From Sorangium aterium (GTDB taxonomy: Bacteria > Myxococcota_A > Polyangia > Polyangiales > Polyangiaceae): a stretch of DNA of 64,000 nucleotides. Positions within the stretch are counted from its first letter, which is position 1; the number at the start of each line of letters is the position of its first letter. The DNA lies in contig NZ_JAQNDK010000003.1 in NCBI RefSeq assembly GCF_028368935.1, forward strand, positions 806,001-870,000, in the 5' to 3' direction. Of the stretch, positions 16,963 to 26,473 are shown in pieces. Both the position numbers and the translations under genes were made by a program. Under the pieces are notes generated by a model. That model worked only from the letters and a program-made list of their open reading frames with translations, searched no databases and was not told where the DNA came from.

Positions 16963-19383
16963 TCACTTGGTGGGCACGAAACGCAGCGATGCGAGGCGCA
17001 CGAGCTCGCCCTGGCCGCCCTTCACCTTCAAGTAGACCTCGTGCGTGCCCGACGTGGGCATCACGTTGCACGTCGTCGTCTTCCACTTCTCCCAGCCGTC
17101 GGTACCGGGGAGGGCGCAGGTGCCGATCATCGAGCCGCCTGCCAGCGGATCGATCCAGACCTCCACGGTGCCGCCGGCCCCGGCGCTCGAGGCCTCCAGC
17201 GCGATCGCCTTCGACTTTACACCCCCGCTGCCGAGGTCGACGCTCCCGAACATGGCCCAATCGCCGCTCTCCAGATCACCGAGCACCGGTCCCGCCGACG
17301 TGCTCGACACGACCTGGGCGCCGGACTGCTGGTCCGCCTCCGCCGCCGGGATCGGGGTGAATCCGTCACGGTAGGTGAACAGGTCGAAGTAGGCACGGTT
17401 GTTGGTCGCGAACATGCCGGCCTGGTTGCCAATCCAGGTGTGAGCCATGGCATAGAACCCGTCGAGCGTGGAGATGTCGATCTCGGCGCCTACCTGGGTC
17501 CATTCGACTCCATCCGTGCTGAACCAGCCCGTAGCCTTGTGCTCGGAGCGGACCAGCTTCAGCCAGACCGCTTTCCCGGCGGGTGCGGGGACCGAAGCGC
17601 CCACCACGACCGGCTCGGCGAGTTCGCTGTACGCGGCCCCCGCCTCGGCCGGGGCCTGCACCGAGCGCGACCGGAAGGAGAAGCGAATCCTGTCTTCCTC
17701 GCCCTCCATGACCCGCGCCACCGAGACGTCCATGATGGCGGGGAGCCTGAACTTCTCGCTGTCGGTCATCCACGTCGGGCAGGAAAGCACCTGCTCGTCC
17801 TGCCAGTAGCCGTTGCCCACGCGGATGCCGGCCGCGTCCCCGTCGGCCGCGGGCGTGAACTCGACCTTCGCGACCATGCTGCTCGAGTGCAGCGTGTCCT
17901 TCTGAACGACCCACGTGGTCCCTCCGGTCCCCGGCGTGATCCGCAGCCACCCCGGGCGATCCGCCACCGAGTACTTGTCCTCCGACGCGCCGTAGGTGGT
18001 CCACGCGGAGTTGATCGTGGCCGACGAGAAATCGTCGTTCACGGGCAGCAGGAAGGGCACGCCGCTCTGCGGCAGCTTGGGCGCGGACAGATCGCCCTTC
18101 TTGGTCGGGAATCGCGGGACCGGGATCGTCTTCCCGTTCACCTGTTGGTCGACCCAGGTCACCTCCAGCAGCAGCCCCTCGCGGCCAAGCCCCTGCCAGT
18201 CGCCGTTCTTTGAGGTCTTGGTGTCGTCGGTGCCCACGTTGCTGCAGTCATACGAGTGGGCAAAGGCCCACCACGAGTCGTCCTTCAGCCCGATGGGCGA
18301 CGTGATGTGCTGGACGCCGGCGTACGGCTCCTCGCCGGTAAGGACATAGCCGAGCCACGTCCAGTCCTCGGGGGTGCTGCCGACGAGCTTCTTCGAAGCC
18401 CAGGCGTGCAGCTGGCCGCCGCAGGCCGTGTGCGTCGAGACGAAGTAGTAGTACCAGTCGCCGCGCTTGGCCATCGTCGGCCCTTCGGCCCACTTGCTCC
18501 AGTCAGCATTGGTGAAGTCGCCGCAGCCGCCGGTCGCCTGGTCCCAGTTGACGAAGCTCATGTCGACGCTCGACTCGGGCAGCAGCATCCCGGTCTTGGG
18601 ATCGATCTCCGTGACCAGGTTGATGCCGAAGTCGTTGGGGTGCTCCGCGTCCCACTTGCACAGACCATTCTTGATGATCATGTACGTCTTGCCGCTGTCG
18701 GGATCGACGAACACCGAATTGTCGGAGCCGGTCCCTCGTTCGTACGAGGTCTCGCTGCCGGGCGGCGTGTAGGGGAAGATGTCGACCTTGGTGGGCTCTG
18801 ACCACGGGCCCTCGAGGCTCGGCGCCGAGGAGAAATGCTGGGTGGCCCCGATCGAGTAATAGACCCGGTACACATCGCCGGCCTTGACGATGAAGCCGCC
18901 CCAGGTGCCCTGGCCCGGGCCGAGCTGCGCCTCCAGCGCGGGAGCGGTGGAGTGGGCCACCCGGTTCATGCGCTCCCAGTGGAGGAGATCCGTCGAGTGC
19001 AGGATCTCGAAGGCGGGCATCATGTGGAAGTTCGATCCGACCAGGTAGAAGTCGTCGCCTTCCCGGTAGATGTTCATGTCCGGGTGATCGCCGGGCAGAA
19101 CGGGGTTCTGGTAGGTCGTCACCTCGAAGGCCGCGTCGCCGTCGCCGCCCGCCCCACCGCCGCCGGCGTTCGGAGAGCCACCCGTGCCCCCGGAGCCGCC
19201 GTCGCCGCCGCCGCCGCCGTCACCGCCGGTTCCACCGCCGTCACCGCCCTGACCCGCGGAGCTTGTCGAGGTTGGCCCGGACGAGGTGCTAGATCCCGCC
19301 GGGGTGGGATTGGGCTCGTCCGAGCCGCACCCGATCGCGATCAATCCAATGAAAGTGACAATCCCTGCTGCATAAGAGCGCAC
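16963..19383 (-). CDS. GH43-family beta-xylosidase/arabinofuranosidase lipoprotein
   Basis: This 806-residue lipoprotein has lipobox AIGC and a Gly/Ser linker to about residue 85. The five-bladed propeller domain starts with QNPVLPGDHPDMNIYREGDD (catalytic Asp about residue 98-101), followed by FEILHSTDLLHWE. A glutamate in WAEGPTM (about residue 300) suits the general acid. Next come a concanavalin-like region (about 430-630; WTTYGASEDKYSVADRPGWL, FYAMAHTWIGNQ) typical of GH43 beta-xylosidases, and a C-terminal CBM6-like domain (about 650-806; YLKVKGGQGELVRLASLRF). It would release xylose or arabinose from hemicellulose at the cell surface. It lies 133 bp downstream of the sugar importer on the same strand, so co-regulation with the ara operon is plausible. 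Confidence 0.9.
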   Translation of the reverse strand: MRSYAAGIVTFIGLIAIGCGSDEPNPTPAGSSTSSGPTSTSSAGQGGDGGGTGGDGGGGGDGGSGGTGGSPNAGGGGAGGDGDAAFEVTTYQNPVLPGDHPDMNIYREGDDFYLVGSNFHMMPAFEILHSTDLLHWERMNRVAHSTAPALEAQLGPGQGTWGGFIVKAGDVYRVYYSIGATQHFSSAPSLEGPWSEPTKVDIFPYTPPGSETSYERGTGSDNSVFVDPDSGKTYMIIKNGLCKWDAEHPNDFGINLVTEIDPKTGMLLPESSVDMSFVNWDQATGGCGDFTNADWSKWAEGPTMAKRGDWYYYFVSTHTACGGQLHAWASKKLVGSTPEDWTWLGYVLTGEEPYAGVQHITSPIGLKDDSWWAFAHSYDCSNVGTDDTKTSKNGDWQGLGREGLLLEVTWVDQQVNGKTIPVPRFPTKKGDLSAPKLPQSGVPFLLPVNDDFSSATINSAWTTYGASEDKYSVADRPGWLRITPGTGGTTWVVQKDTLHSSSMVAKVEFTPAADGDAAGIRVGNGYWQDEQVLSCPTWMTDSEKFRLPAIMDVSVARVMEGEEDRIRFSFRSRSVQAPAEAGAAYSELAEPVVVGASVPAPAGKAVWLKLVRSEHKATGWFSTDGVEWTQVGAEIDISTLDGFYAMAHTWIGNQAGMFATNNRAYFDLFTYRDGFTPIPAAEADQQSGAQVVSSTSAGPVLGDLESGDWAMFGSVDLGSGGVKSKAIALEASSAGAGGTVEVWIDPLAGGSMIGTCALPGTDGWEKWKTTTCNVMPTSGTHEVYLKVKGGQGELVRLASLRFVPTK

Positions 19384-19516
19384 GATGACCTCTCAGTTCC
19401 TTGTTGTGGACCCTTGAATTCCCGAGGGCTGCCGAAATGATCAATGAACGGGCACGAAAGTGCCTATCGGCGCCACACGGACCCTGGCGGAAGGAACGCC
19501 CTTCATCCCCCTCTTG

Positions 19517-20566
19517 TCACGCCGTACGGGCGCGTCGCTCGAAGATCCGCTGGAGCAGGCAGGCGACCAGGAGGAGCAGGCCGATGACGATCTTGGTCCA
19601 CCAAGAGCTGAGCGTGCCCTCGAACATGATGAGGGTCTGGATGGTGCCGTAGATGAGCACACCGAACAGGGTGCCGACGACCGTACCATGGCCGCCGGTC
19701 AGCAGGGTCCCGCCGATGACGACGGCGGCGATGGCGTCCATCTCCATTCCGCCGGCGTGCAGCGCGTAGCCGGACACCATGTAGAACGTGAAGGCGACGC
19801 CCGCCAGCGCCGAGCAGAACCCGCTCCAGGTATAGATGAGCACCTTGGTCCGCGGCACCGGCAGGCCCATGAGCAGGGCGGATTGTTCGCTGCCGCCGAT
19901 CGCATAGACCGTGCGGCCGAAGCTCGTGTAGTGGGCGATGTAGATGGCCGCGGCGAACAGCGCGAGCGCGATGACCACGTTCCAGGTGATCGAGGTGTCG
20001 AACAGGAACGGGATGCGGTGCGACGAGGCGTCGACGTAGAAACCGTTGTGGATCGTGATGGAGTCGATGCTGATGAGGTAACAGAGCCCGCGCGCAAGGA
20101 ACATGCCCGCCAGGGTGACGATGAAGGGCTGCACCTTGAAGTACTGGATGACGACCCCCATGACGAGGCCGATGCCCGAGCCCATCGCCAGCACGAGCGG
20201 GATGACCACCGCAGGGCTCAAGCCGTGCTTCTCGACGAGCGACGCCGAGACCATCGTGGTCAGCGCGATGACCGAGCCGACCGAGAGGTCGATCCCGCCG
20301 GAGAGGATGACGAAGGTCATCCCGATGGCGCTGATCAAGAGAAACGCATTGTCGATGAAGAAGTTGAGGAACACCTGCAGCGAGAAGAAGCCCTTGAACA
20401 GGTACGACCCGGCCAAGAACATGAGCACGAACAGGCTGCTGGTGACCGCGAGCGGCAGGTGCCTCGGGTCGATCCGGACGGAGCGCCCGGTCGCGGTGGT
20501 GGTGCCGCTCCCTCCGGTCGCGGCGATGGTGCCGCTCCGTCCGGTCACGGCGGCGGTGTCGATCAT
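19517..20566 (-). CDS. Sugar ABC transporter permease (second, RbsC/YjfF-like)
   Basis: This 349-residue inner-membrane permease of the ribose/galactofuranose BPD_transp_2 family has a Gly/Thr-rich N-terminal extension and about 8-10 hydrophobic helices. The family's conserved loops are visible: ISAIGMTFVILSGGIDLSVG and AIAAVVIGGTLLTGGHGTVVG. Its ATG (20566) overlaps the stop of the first permease by 4 nt (ATGA). It is the last gene of the operon running from araB. Two different permeases in one importer is the arrangement of the galactofuranose system YtfQRT-YjfF, so a heterodimeric channel is expected. Confidence 0.92.
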   Translation of the reverse strand: MIDTAAVTGRSGTIAATGGSGTTTATGRSVRIDPRHLPLAVTSSLFVLMFLAGSYLFKGFFSLQVFLNFFIDNAFLLISAIGMTFVILSGGIDLSVGSVIALTTMVSASLVEKHGLSPAVVIPLVLAMGSGIGLVMGVVIQYFKVQPFIVTLAGMFLARGLCYLISIDSITIHNGFYVDASSHRIPFLFDTSITWNVVIALALFAAAIYIAHYTSFGRTVYAIGGSEQSALLMGLPVPRTKVLIYTWSGFCSALAGVAFTFYMVSGYALHAGGMEMDAIAAVVIGGTLLTGGHGTVVGTLFGVLIYGTIQTLIMFEGTLSSWWTKIVIGLLLLVACLLQRIFERRARTA

Positions 20567-21621
20567 GGTGTGACCACCCTCCTCGTCCGTTGCTTTGCGA
20601 TGAGATCCCTGACCTTCTGCGATTGCACGATGGTGATCAGGAAGACGACGAGCGCCTTCACCACCAGGTTGACCTCCGGCGGCACACCGGCGGAGTAGAT
20701 GGTGGTGGTGAGCGTCTGGATGATCAGGGCGCCGATGACGCTCCCCGCCAGCGTGAACTTGCCCCCGGAGAGCGACGTCCCGCCGAGGACCACGGCCAGG
20801 ATGGCGTCCAGCTCGAAGAGGAGGCCCGCGTTGTTCCCGTCGGCGCTCTTGACGTTCGAGCTCACGATGAGCCCGGCGATGCCGGCGCACAGGCCGCACA
20901 CGGCGTAACAGGCGAAGGTGATCGTGCGCGCGCGGATCCCGGCCAGCCGCGAGGCGACCGGGTTCACGCCGATCGCCTCGATGAACATGCCGAGCGCGGT
21001 CTTGCGGGTCAGCAGCCAGACGACGGCGCTCACGGCCGCCACGATGAACAGCGAGACCGGGATCCCGAGGAGGAAGCCGTTCCCGATGAAGTGATACGGG
21101 CTGTAGTAGATCGTGATGATCTGGCCGCCCGTGATGAGCTGGGCGATGCCTCGCCCCGTGACGAGGAGGATCAGGGTCGCGATGATCGGCTGCATGCCGA
21201 AGAGCGACACGAGCGCTCCGTTCCACATGCCGAGCGCCAGCGCCACGCCCAGCGCGCTCCAGATGACGATCGGCAGCGGAACACGCGTCGCGTCCGCCAT
21301 GCCGGTCCCGCCGCTCGGCGAGAGCTCGCCGCCGATCAGCACCGCCGCGACCGCGCCGGAGATGGCCACGACCGCGCCGACGGAGATGTCGATGCCGCGG
21401 GTGGCGATCACCAGGGTGAGCCCCATGGCGATGATCATGAGCGGCGATGCGCGGTTCAGGATGTCGATGACGCTGCCGTAGAGGTGGCCGTCCTTGACCG
21501 TGATCGCGAAGAACTGCGGGTTGCTGACGAGGTTGAACAGCAGGAGGAAGCCGAGCATCGCCAGCGGCCAGAACGTGTTCCCGCTGGCGAGCCGGCGCAG
21601 GGAGGCGGCGGCGGCGCTCAC
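20563..21621 (-). CDS. Sugar ABC transporter permease (first, YtfT-like)
   Basis: This 352-residue inner-membrane permease contains IIAMGLTLVIATRGIDISVG and ILAVVLGGTSLSGGKFTLAG, the conserved loops of BPD_transp_2 permeases. The GTG start at 21621 overlaps the ATPase stop by 4 nt (GTGA); the open frame continues far upstream but is antisense-like there. It overlaps the second permease by 4 nt at its other end. This tight coupling supports equal synthesis of the two membrane subunits. Confidence 0.92.
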   Translation of the reverse strand: MSAAAASLRRLASGNTFWPLAMLGFLLLFNLVSNPQFFAITVKDGHLYGSVIDILNRASPLMIIAMGLTLVIATRGIDISVGAVVAISGAVAAVLIGGELSPSGGTGMADATRVPLPIVIWSALGVALALGMWNGALVSLFGMQPIIATLILLVTGRGIAQLITGGQIITIYYSPYHFIGNGFLLGIPVSLFIVAAVSAVVWLLTRKTALGMFIEAIGVNPVASRLAGIRARTITFACYAVCGLCAGIAGLIVSSNVKSADGNNAGLLFELDAILAVVLGGTSLSGGKFTLAGSVIGALIIQTLTTTIYSAGVPPEVNLVVKALVVFLITIVQSQKVRDLIAKQRTRRVVTP

Positions 21622-23141
21622 GGCTGACCTCCCGCGATGATCTGGTAGACCGCCTGCTCGTCGGTCTTGGCCGTGGCGAGCTCCGCCACCTTGCGCCGGT
21701 CGCGCAGGACGACGACCTGGTCCGAGTAGCGCAGCGCCTCGGCCATCTCCGAGGAGACGATCACCACCGCCATGCCCCGATCGCAGAGATCCATGACCTG
21801 GCCCATGATCTCGCCCTTGGCCGCCACGTCGATGCCGCGGGTCGGCTCGTCGAGGATGAGCATGCGCGGATCGGTCACCAGCCAGCGGGCCAGGAGCGCC
21901 TTCTGCTGGTTGCCGCCGCTCAGCTTGGAGATGGGCACCTCCGCGTCGGCGGCCACGATGCCGAGCCGCTGGATGTAGCGGCGGGCGATGTCGTCCTGCT
22001 CGTCCCGGGACAGGTTGCGGAAGATGCCGCGCTTGGCCTGGAGGGCGACGACGATGTTCTCGCGCAGCGACAGGTCGCCGAGGATCCCCTCGACCTTCCG
22101 GTCCTCGGGGCAGAAGCCGAGGCCGCGCGCGATCGCGTCGAGCGGCGAGCCGATGCGCGCCGGCTCCCCGTCGATCTCGATGGATCCCTGGTCCGCCCCG
22201 TCGAGCCCGAACAGGAGCCGCACCGTCTCCGTCTTCCCGGCGCCCAGGAGGCCCGCGAGGCCGAGCGCTTCGCCGCGCTGCACGTCGAGATCGACGTCGC
22301 TGACCGAGCCCTTCTTGCCGAGCCCTCGCGCCCGCAACAGGGGCGCTTGCCCGCCCGCCGACGTCGCCTCCCGCGCGCGCTCGGCCCGGGCCGGACCGTC
22401 CTCCGCGACCTCGCGCCCGACCATCCGCGTGACGAGCTCCATGCGCGACAGCTCGGCGGCCGGAGTCTCGCTGACCAGCTGACCGTTCCTCAGGACCGTG
22501 ATCCGGTCGGAGATCTCGAACACCTGATCGAGGAAGTGCGAGATGAACAGGATCGCCATCCCCTGCGCCTTGAGGCGCTGGATGACCGAGAAGAGCGTCT
22601 TCACCTCGTCCTCGGCCAGGCTCGAGGTCGGCTCGTCGAGGACGAGGATCTTCGCCCGGGCGCAGAGCGCGCGGGCGATCGCGACGATCTGCTGCACGGC
22701 GATGGAGAAGGTCGAGAGCGGCGCGGTGACGTCGACGTGGATGTTGAGGTCCGAGAGCAGGGCGCTCGCCTTCCGGCGCATCTCCCCCCACCGGATCGCG
22801 AACACGCCCGCGTCCTCGCGCCCGAGGAAGATGTTCTCGGCCACGGAGAGGTTGGGGCAGAGGTTCACCTCCTGGAACACGGCGCTGATGCCGAGCGCCT
22901 GCGCGTCCTGGGGGCTCGAGGGCCGGATCTCCCGGCCCTCGAGAAGGATCTGCCCGTCATCCGGGGGGTGGACGCCGGTCAGGACCTTGACCAGCGTCGA
23001 TTTGCCCGCGCCGTTCTGCCCCATGAGGGTGTGCACCTCCCCGGGCAGCATGCGAAAATCGACGGAAGAGAGCGCCTGTACGCCAGGAAATCCCTTGGAG
23101 ATCCGCTTCATCTCGAGCACGGGCACCGCTCCGCTCTGCAT
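21618..23141 (-). CDS. Sugar ABC transporter ATP-binding protein (AraG/YtfR type, two NBDs)
   Basis: This 507-residue ATPase has two nucleotide-binding domains. The N-terminal one has Walker A GQNGAGKST and Walker B ILVLDEPTSSL, with the degenerate signature LSTFSIAVQQ. The C-terminal one has a degenerate Walker A-like GLLGAGKTET, signature LSGGNQQKALLARWL, and LILDEPTRGID. This is the usual pentose/galactose importer ATPase of CUT2 systems. It energises import through the two permeases encoded next, with which it shares 4-nt overlaps. The start could also be an in-frame ATG 10 codons in (MKRISKGF). Confidence 0.93.
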   Translation of the reverse strand: MQSGAVPVLEMKRISKGFPGVQALSSVDFRMLPGEVHTLMGQNGAGKSTLVKVLTGVHPPDDGQILLEGREIRPSSPQDAQALGISAVFQEVNLCPNLSVAENIFLGREDAGVFAIRWGEMRRKASALLSDLNIHVDVTAPLSTFSIAVQQIVAIARALCARAKILVLDEPTSSLAEDEVKTLFSVIQRLKAQGMAILFISHFLDQVFEISDRITVLRNGQLVSETPAAELSRMELVTRMVGREVAEDGPARAERAREATSAGGQAPLLRARGLGKKGSVSDVDLDVQRGEALGLAGLLGAGKTETVRLLFGLDGADQGSIEIDGEPARIGSPLDAIARGLGFCPEDRKVEGILGDLSLRENIVVALQAKRGIFRNLSRDEQDDIARRYIQRLGIVAADAEVPISKLSGGNQQKALLARWLVTDPRMLILDEPTRGIDVAAKGEIMGQVMDLCDRGMAVVIVSSEMAEALRYSDQVVVLRDRRKVAELATAKTDEQAVYQIIAGGQP

Positions 23142-23189
23142 CGCTCACGTCCTCCCCGGCGGCCTCCGCGGCGCCACCGTCACGCGCGC

Positions 23190-24161
23190 TCAGTACTTGC
23201 GCTTCGGGAACTCCTGGGCGGCGGTCTCCATCGGGAAGACGCCCTCCTCGGTGACGATGCGCTTCGGCAGCTGCTTGCCCGCCACCAGGTCCTTCACAGC
23301 GCTCATCAGCTGCGGCCCGAGGAGGGGGCTGCACTCGACCGTCACGTTCAGCTTGCCGGCCATCATCGCCTCGAACGCGCCCTTCACCGCGTCGATCGAG
23401 ATGATGAGGATGTCCTTGCCGGGCTTGAGCCCCGCCTCCTCGATGGCCTGGATCGCGCCGATCGCCATGTCGTCGTTGTGGGCGTAGAGGACGTTGATGT
23501 TCTTGCCCTCCGCCTTGAGGAACGCCTCCATGACCTCCTTGCCCTTGGCGCGCGTGAAGTCGCCCGTCTGGGAGCGGAGGATCTTGAACTGGGGCTTGTC
23601 CTTGATGATCTCCTCGAACCCCTTCTTGCGATCGATCGCGGGGGCCGAGCCGACGGTGCCCTGCAGCTCGACGATGTTGATCGGGTCCTTCTGGTCCTTC
23701 GTCTTCTCGACCAGCCACTTCGCCGCGCGGCGGCCCTCCTCGACGAAGTCCGACCCCATGAAGCTGACCCAGAGGGTGTCGTCCTTCGTATCCACGGCGC
23801 GATCGGTCAGGATGACGGGGATCTTGGCCTCCTTGGCCTCGCGCAGGACGGGCTCCCAGCCGGTCTCGACCACGGGCGAGAAGGCGATGACGTCGACCTT
23901 CTGTGCGATGAACGACCGGATGGCCTTGATCTGGTTCTCCTGCTTCTGCTGCGCGTCGGAGAGCTTGAGGTCGATCCCGGCCGCCTTGGCGGACTCCTCG
24001 ATCGACTTGGTGTTCGCGGTCCGCCACTCGCTCTCCGCGCCGATCTGGGAGAACCCGAGCGTGATCTGCTTATTTTCCTTTTGACAGCCCGGCCCGACCA
24101 CGATCAGCGCCAGCCCTGCCAGCGCCATCATCCCCGTGGTGACAAAGTTTCGCCTCTTCAT
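23190..24161 (-). CDS. Sugar ABC transporter substrate-binding lipoprotein (YtfQ-like)
   Basis: This 323-residue periplasmic-binding-protein I family member has start ATG 24161, with AGAGGAGA upstream. The signal is MKRRNFVTTGMMALAGLAL, ending in lipobox GPGC, so the protein is lipid-anchored. The N-terminal lobe starts LGFSQIGAESEWR and the pattern DVIAFSPVVETGWEPVLREA is typical of galactofuranose/pentose-binding YtfQ relatives. It captures the sugar for the importer encoded downstream. Its place directly after araD suggests L-arabinose (or arabinofuranose/xylose) as ligand; that is inference. Confidence 0.9.
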   Translation of the reverse strand: MKRRNFVTTGMMALAGLALIVVGPGCQKENKQITLGFSQIGAESEWRTANTKSIEESAKAAGIDLKLSDAQQKQENQIKAIRSFIAQKVDVIAFSPVVETGWEPVLREAKEAKIPVILTDRAVDTKDDTLWVSFMGSDFVEEGRRAAKWLVEKTKDQKDPINIVELQGTVGSAPAIDRKKGFEEIIKDKPQFKILRSQTGDFTRAKGKEVMEAFLKAEGKNINVLYAHNDDMAIGAIQAIEEAGLKPGKDILIISIDAVKGAFEAMMAGKLNVTVECSPLLGPQLMSAVKDLVAGKQLPKRIVTEEGVFPMETAAQEFPKRKY

Positions 24162-24244
24162 CGCGCAGCTCGTCTCCTCTCGTCCGTCGCCTCGTCCCAT
24201 GAGGCACCTCGCTCATCCTCGCCGTCGTCCCCCGACGTACGGCG

Positions 24245-24943
24245 TCACTTCTGCCCGTAGTACGCCTTTTTCCCGTGCTTCCGGTCGAAGTGCTTGCGCA
24301 CGAGCGCGTCGGGCAGGCGAGCGGCGCCCGGGTGGATCGTGCGGGTGATGAACGCCATCCTCGCGATCTCCTCGAGCACCGCCGCATTGTACACCGCCTT
24401 CTCGGCGTCCTCTCCCCACGCGAACGGGCCGTGTCCCGCCACCAGCACCATGGGTGTGTGAAGCGGGTTACGATCCCTGAAGCACTCGATGATCTGCTTC
24501 CCCGTCTCCGTCTCGTAGTCGCCCTCCACGGCGTCCGGCCGCATCACCTCGGTGCAGGGTACGTCCTCGGCCAGGTGATCCGCGTGCGTCGTACCGTAGA
24601 TCGGGATCGGCGTGCCTGTCTGCGCCCAACCGGTCGCGTAGGTCGAGTGCGTGTGCACCACGCCACCCAGCCCGCGGAAGCTCGCGTAGAGAACGATATG
24701 CGTCCTGGTGTCCGAGGAGGGGCGGAGGCGTCCCTCCACCACCTTCCCCTCCAGATCGACCACGATCATGTCGTCGGCCGACAGCCGATCGTAAGGGACG
24801 CCGCTGGGCTTGATCGCCAGGACGCCCCTGTCGCGATCGAACGCCGAGACGTTGCCGAACGTGTAGATCGCGAGCCCCCGGCGCGGAATCTCCATGTTCG
24901 CCGTGAAGGCGCGCTCGCGCAGCTCTCGATAGGTCGCGCTCAC
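24245..24943 (-). CDS. araD: L-ribulose-5-phosphate 4-epimerase
   Basis: This 232-residue class II aldolase/epimerase converts L-ribulose 5-phosphate to D-xylulose 5-phosphate, the last step of L-arabinose entry into the pentose phosphate pathway. Visible are the phosphate-binding and zinc-site motifs: GNVSAFDRDRG, KPSGVPYD, SSDTRTH, the zinc histidines of VHTHSTYATGWA, and AGHGPFAWG. The length equals that of E. coli AraD. It follows araA by 9 nt and precedes the sugar-binding protein gene by about 80 nt, so it belongs to the araB-araA-araD-importer operon. Confidence 0.96.
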   Translation of the reverse strand: MSATYRELRERAFTANMEIPRRGLAIYTFGNVSAFDRDRGVLAIKPSGVPYDRLSADDMIVVDLEGKVVEGRLRPSSDTRTHIVLYASFRGLGGVVHTHSTYATGWAQTGTPIPIYGTTHADHLAEDVPCTEVMRPDAVEGDYETETGKQIIECFRDRNPLHTPMVLVAGHGPFAWGEDAEKAVYNAAVLEEIARMAFITRTIHPGAARLPDALVRKHFDRKHGKKAYYGQK

Positions 24944-24952
24944 GTCTTGGCC

Positions 24953-26473
24953 TCAGTGCGAAAGCCGGTAGGCGAGATCGTTCCAGCGCAGCTCGTTCTT
25001 GAGCGCGCGGATCTCGGTCCCTTCGCCGATGCGGACCAGCTCGACGCCGGCGATGGAGGCGAAGTCCTCCACGTGCGCCATCGTCACGGCGCGGCTGTGG
25101 GCACAGTGATGGGCGCCTCCAGCCAAGATCCACGCCTCGCAGGCGAGCCTGAAATCGGGCTTCGGGATCCACACCGCGCGCGCCACGGGCAGCTTCGGCA
25201 TCGCCCTCTCGGGCGGCACCGACTCGAGCTCGTTGGCGACGATCCGCATGCGGCCGCCCATGTCGATCATGGCAACGTTCACCGCGGGCCCGGCCCCGGC
25301 GTCGAAGACGAGCCGGCACGGGTCCGCCTTGCCGCCGATCGAGAGCGGGTGGATCTCCAGCGACGGCCTCCCGGAGGCGATCGAGGGACAGATCTCCAGC
25401 ATGTGGGCGCCGAGGACGCGCTCTTGCCCCGCGACCAGGTGATACGTGTAGTCCTCCATGAAGGAGACGCCGCCGCGCAGGCCCGTCGCCATGACCTTCA
25501 GGGCGCGGACCAGGCCGCAGGACTTCCAGTCGCCCTCCGCCCCGAAGCCGTAGCCGTCGGCCATGAGCCGCTGCACCGCGAGGCCGGGGAGCTGCTTGAG
25601 CCCGTGCAGATCCTCGAAGGTGGTGGTGAAGCCGCCGAAGCCGCCCTCCTTCAGGAAGGAGCGCATCGCCGCTTCCTGCCGCGCCGCGTACCGCAGGTCG
25701 CCGTGGCGATCTCCGCCCCTCCTCAGGGAGGGGGCGATGGTGTACGCCTCGTCGTACTCCGCCACGAGGCGATCGACCTCGCGCTCGTCGACGTCGGCGA
25801 TGCGCCCCACGAGATCGCCCACGCCATAGCCGTTCACCGACCATCCGAACTTGACCTGCGCCTCGACGCGGTCGCCGCCGGTGACGGCCACCTCTCTCAT
25901 GTTCATGCCGCCGAAGCGCGCGATCTTGAGCCGCCGCGCGTCGAGGATGGCGCAGGCGGCGCGCGCCCAGATGTCGAGCTTGGCGAGGACGTCGCCGTCC
26001 GTCCAGTGGCCGACGATGACCCTCCGCTCGATCCGCAGGCGAGCGCCGATGTACCCGAACTCGCGGTCCCCGTGGGCCGACTGGTTCAGGTTCATGAAGT
26101 CCATATCGATGCTGTCCCAGGGCAGCTCGCGGCCGTACTGCGTGTGCAGGTGCGCGATCGGCTTCTCCAGGCGCTTGAGCCCCGCGATCCACATCTTCGC
26201 GGGCGAGAACGTGTGCATCCACGTGATCACGCCGGCGCACCGCGGCGACGCGTTGGCCTCGCGACAGACGGCGAGGATCGCCTCGGAGCTCTTGAGCGTC
26301 GGCTTCCAGACGACCCTGACCGGGAGCTTGCCCGAGGCGTCGAGGGACGCGGCGATCTCCCGCGCGTGTTCGGCGACCTGCTTCAGCGCCTCCTCACCGT
26401 AGAGGTCTTGACTGCCAGTCAAGAACCACACCTCGAAGCCCTCTCGAAGATCCTGCATCGCGATCCCGCTCAT
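24953..26473 (-). CDS. araA: L-arabinose isomerase
   Basis: This 506-residue enzyme converts L-arabinose to L-ribulose in the cytoplasm using Mn2+. The conserved metal and active-site residues can be read: Glu in FGAEGDWK, Glu in [10 protein letters not shown], His in [10 protein letters not shown] and His in GGAHHCAHS. The N-terminus has [20 protein letters not shown], diagnostic of AraA. The start ATG at 26473 overlaps the araB stop by 4 nt (ATGA). The length matches the bacterial family. Confidence 0.97.
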   Translation of the reverse strand: MSGIAMQDLREGFEVWFLTGSQDLYGEEALKQVAEHAREIAASLDASGKLPVRVVWKPTLKSSEAILAVCREANASPRCAGVITWMHTFSPAKMWIAGLKRLEKPIAHLHTQYGRELPWDSIDMDFMNLNQSAHGDREFGYIGARLRIERRVIVGHWTDGDVLAKLDIWARAACAILDARRLKIARFGGMNMREVAVTGGDRVEAQVKFGWSVNGYGVGDLVGRIADVDEREVDRLVAEYDEAYTIAPSLRRGGDRHGDLRYAARQEAAMRSFLKEGGFGGFTTTFEDLHGLKQLPGLAVQRLMADGYGFGAEGDWKSCGLVRALKVMATGLRGGVSFMEDYTYHLVAGQERVLGAHMLEICPSIASGRPSLEIHPLSIGGKADPCRLVFDAGAGPAVNVAMIDMGGRMRIVANELESVPPERAMPKLPVARAVWIPKPDFRLACEAWILAGGAHHCAHSRAVTMAHVEDFASIAGVELVRIGEGTEIRALKNELRWNDLAYRLSH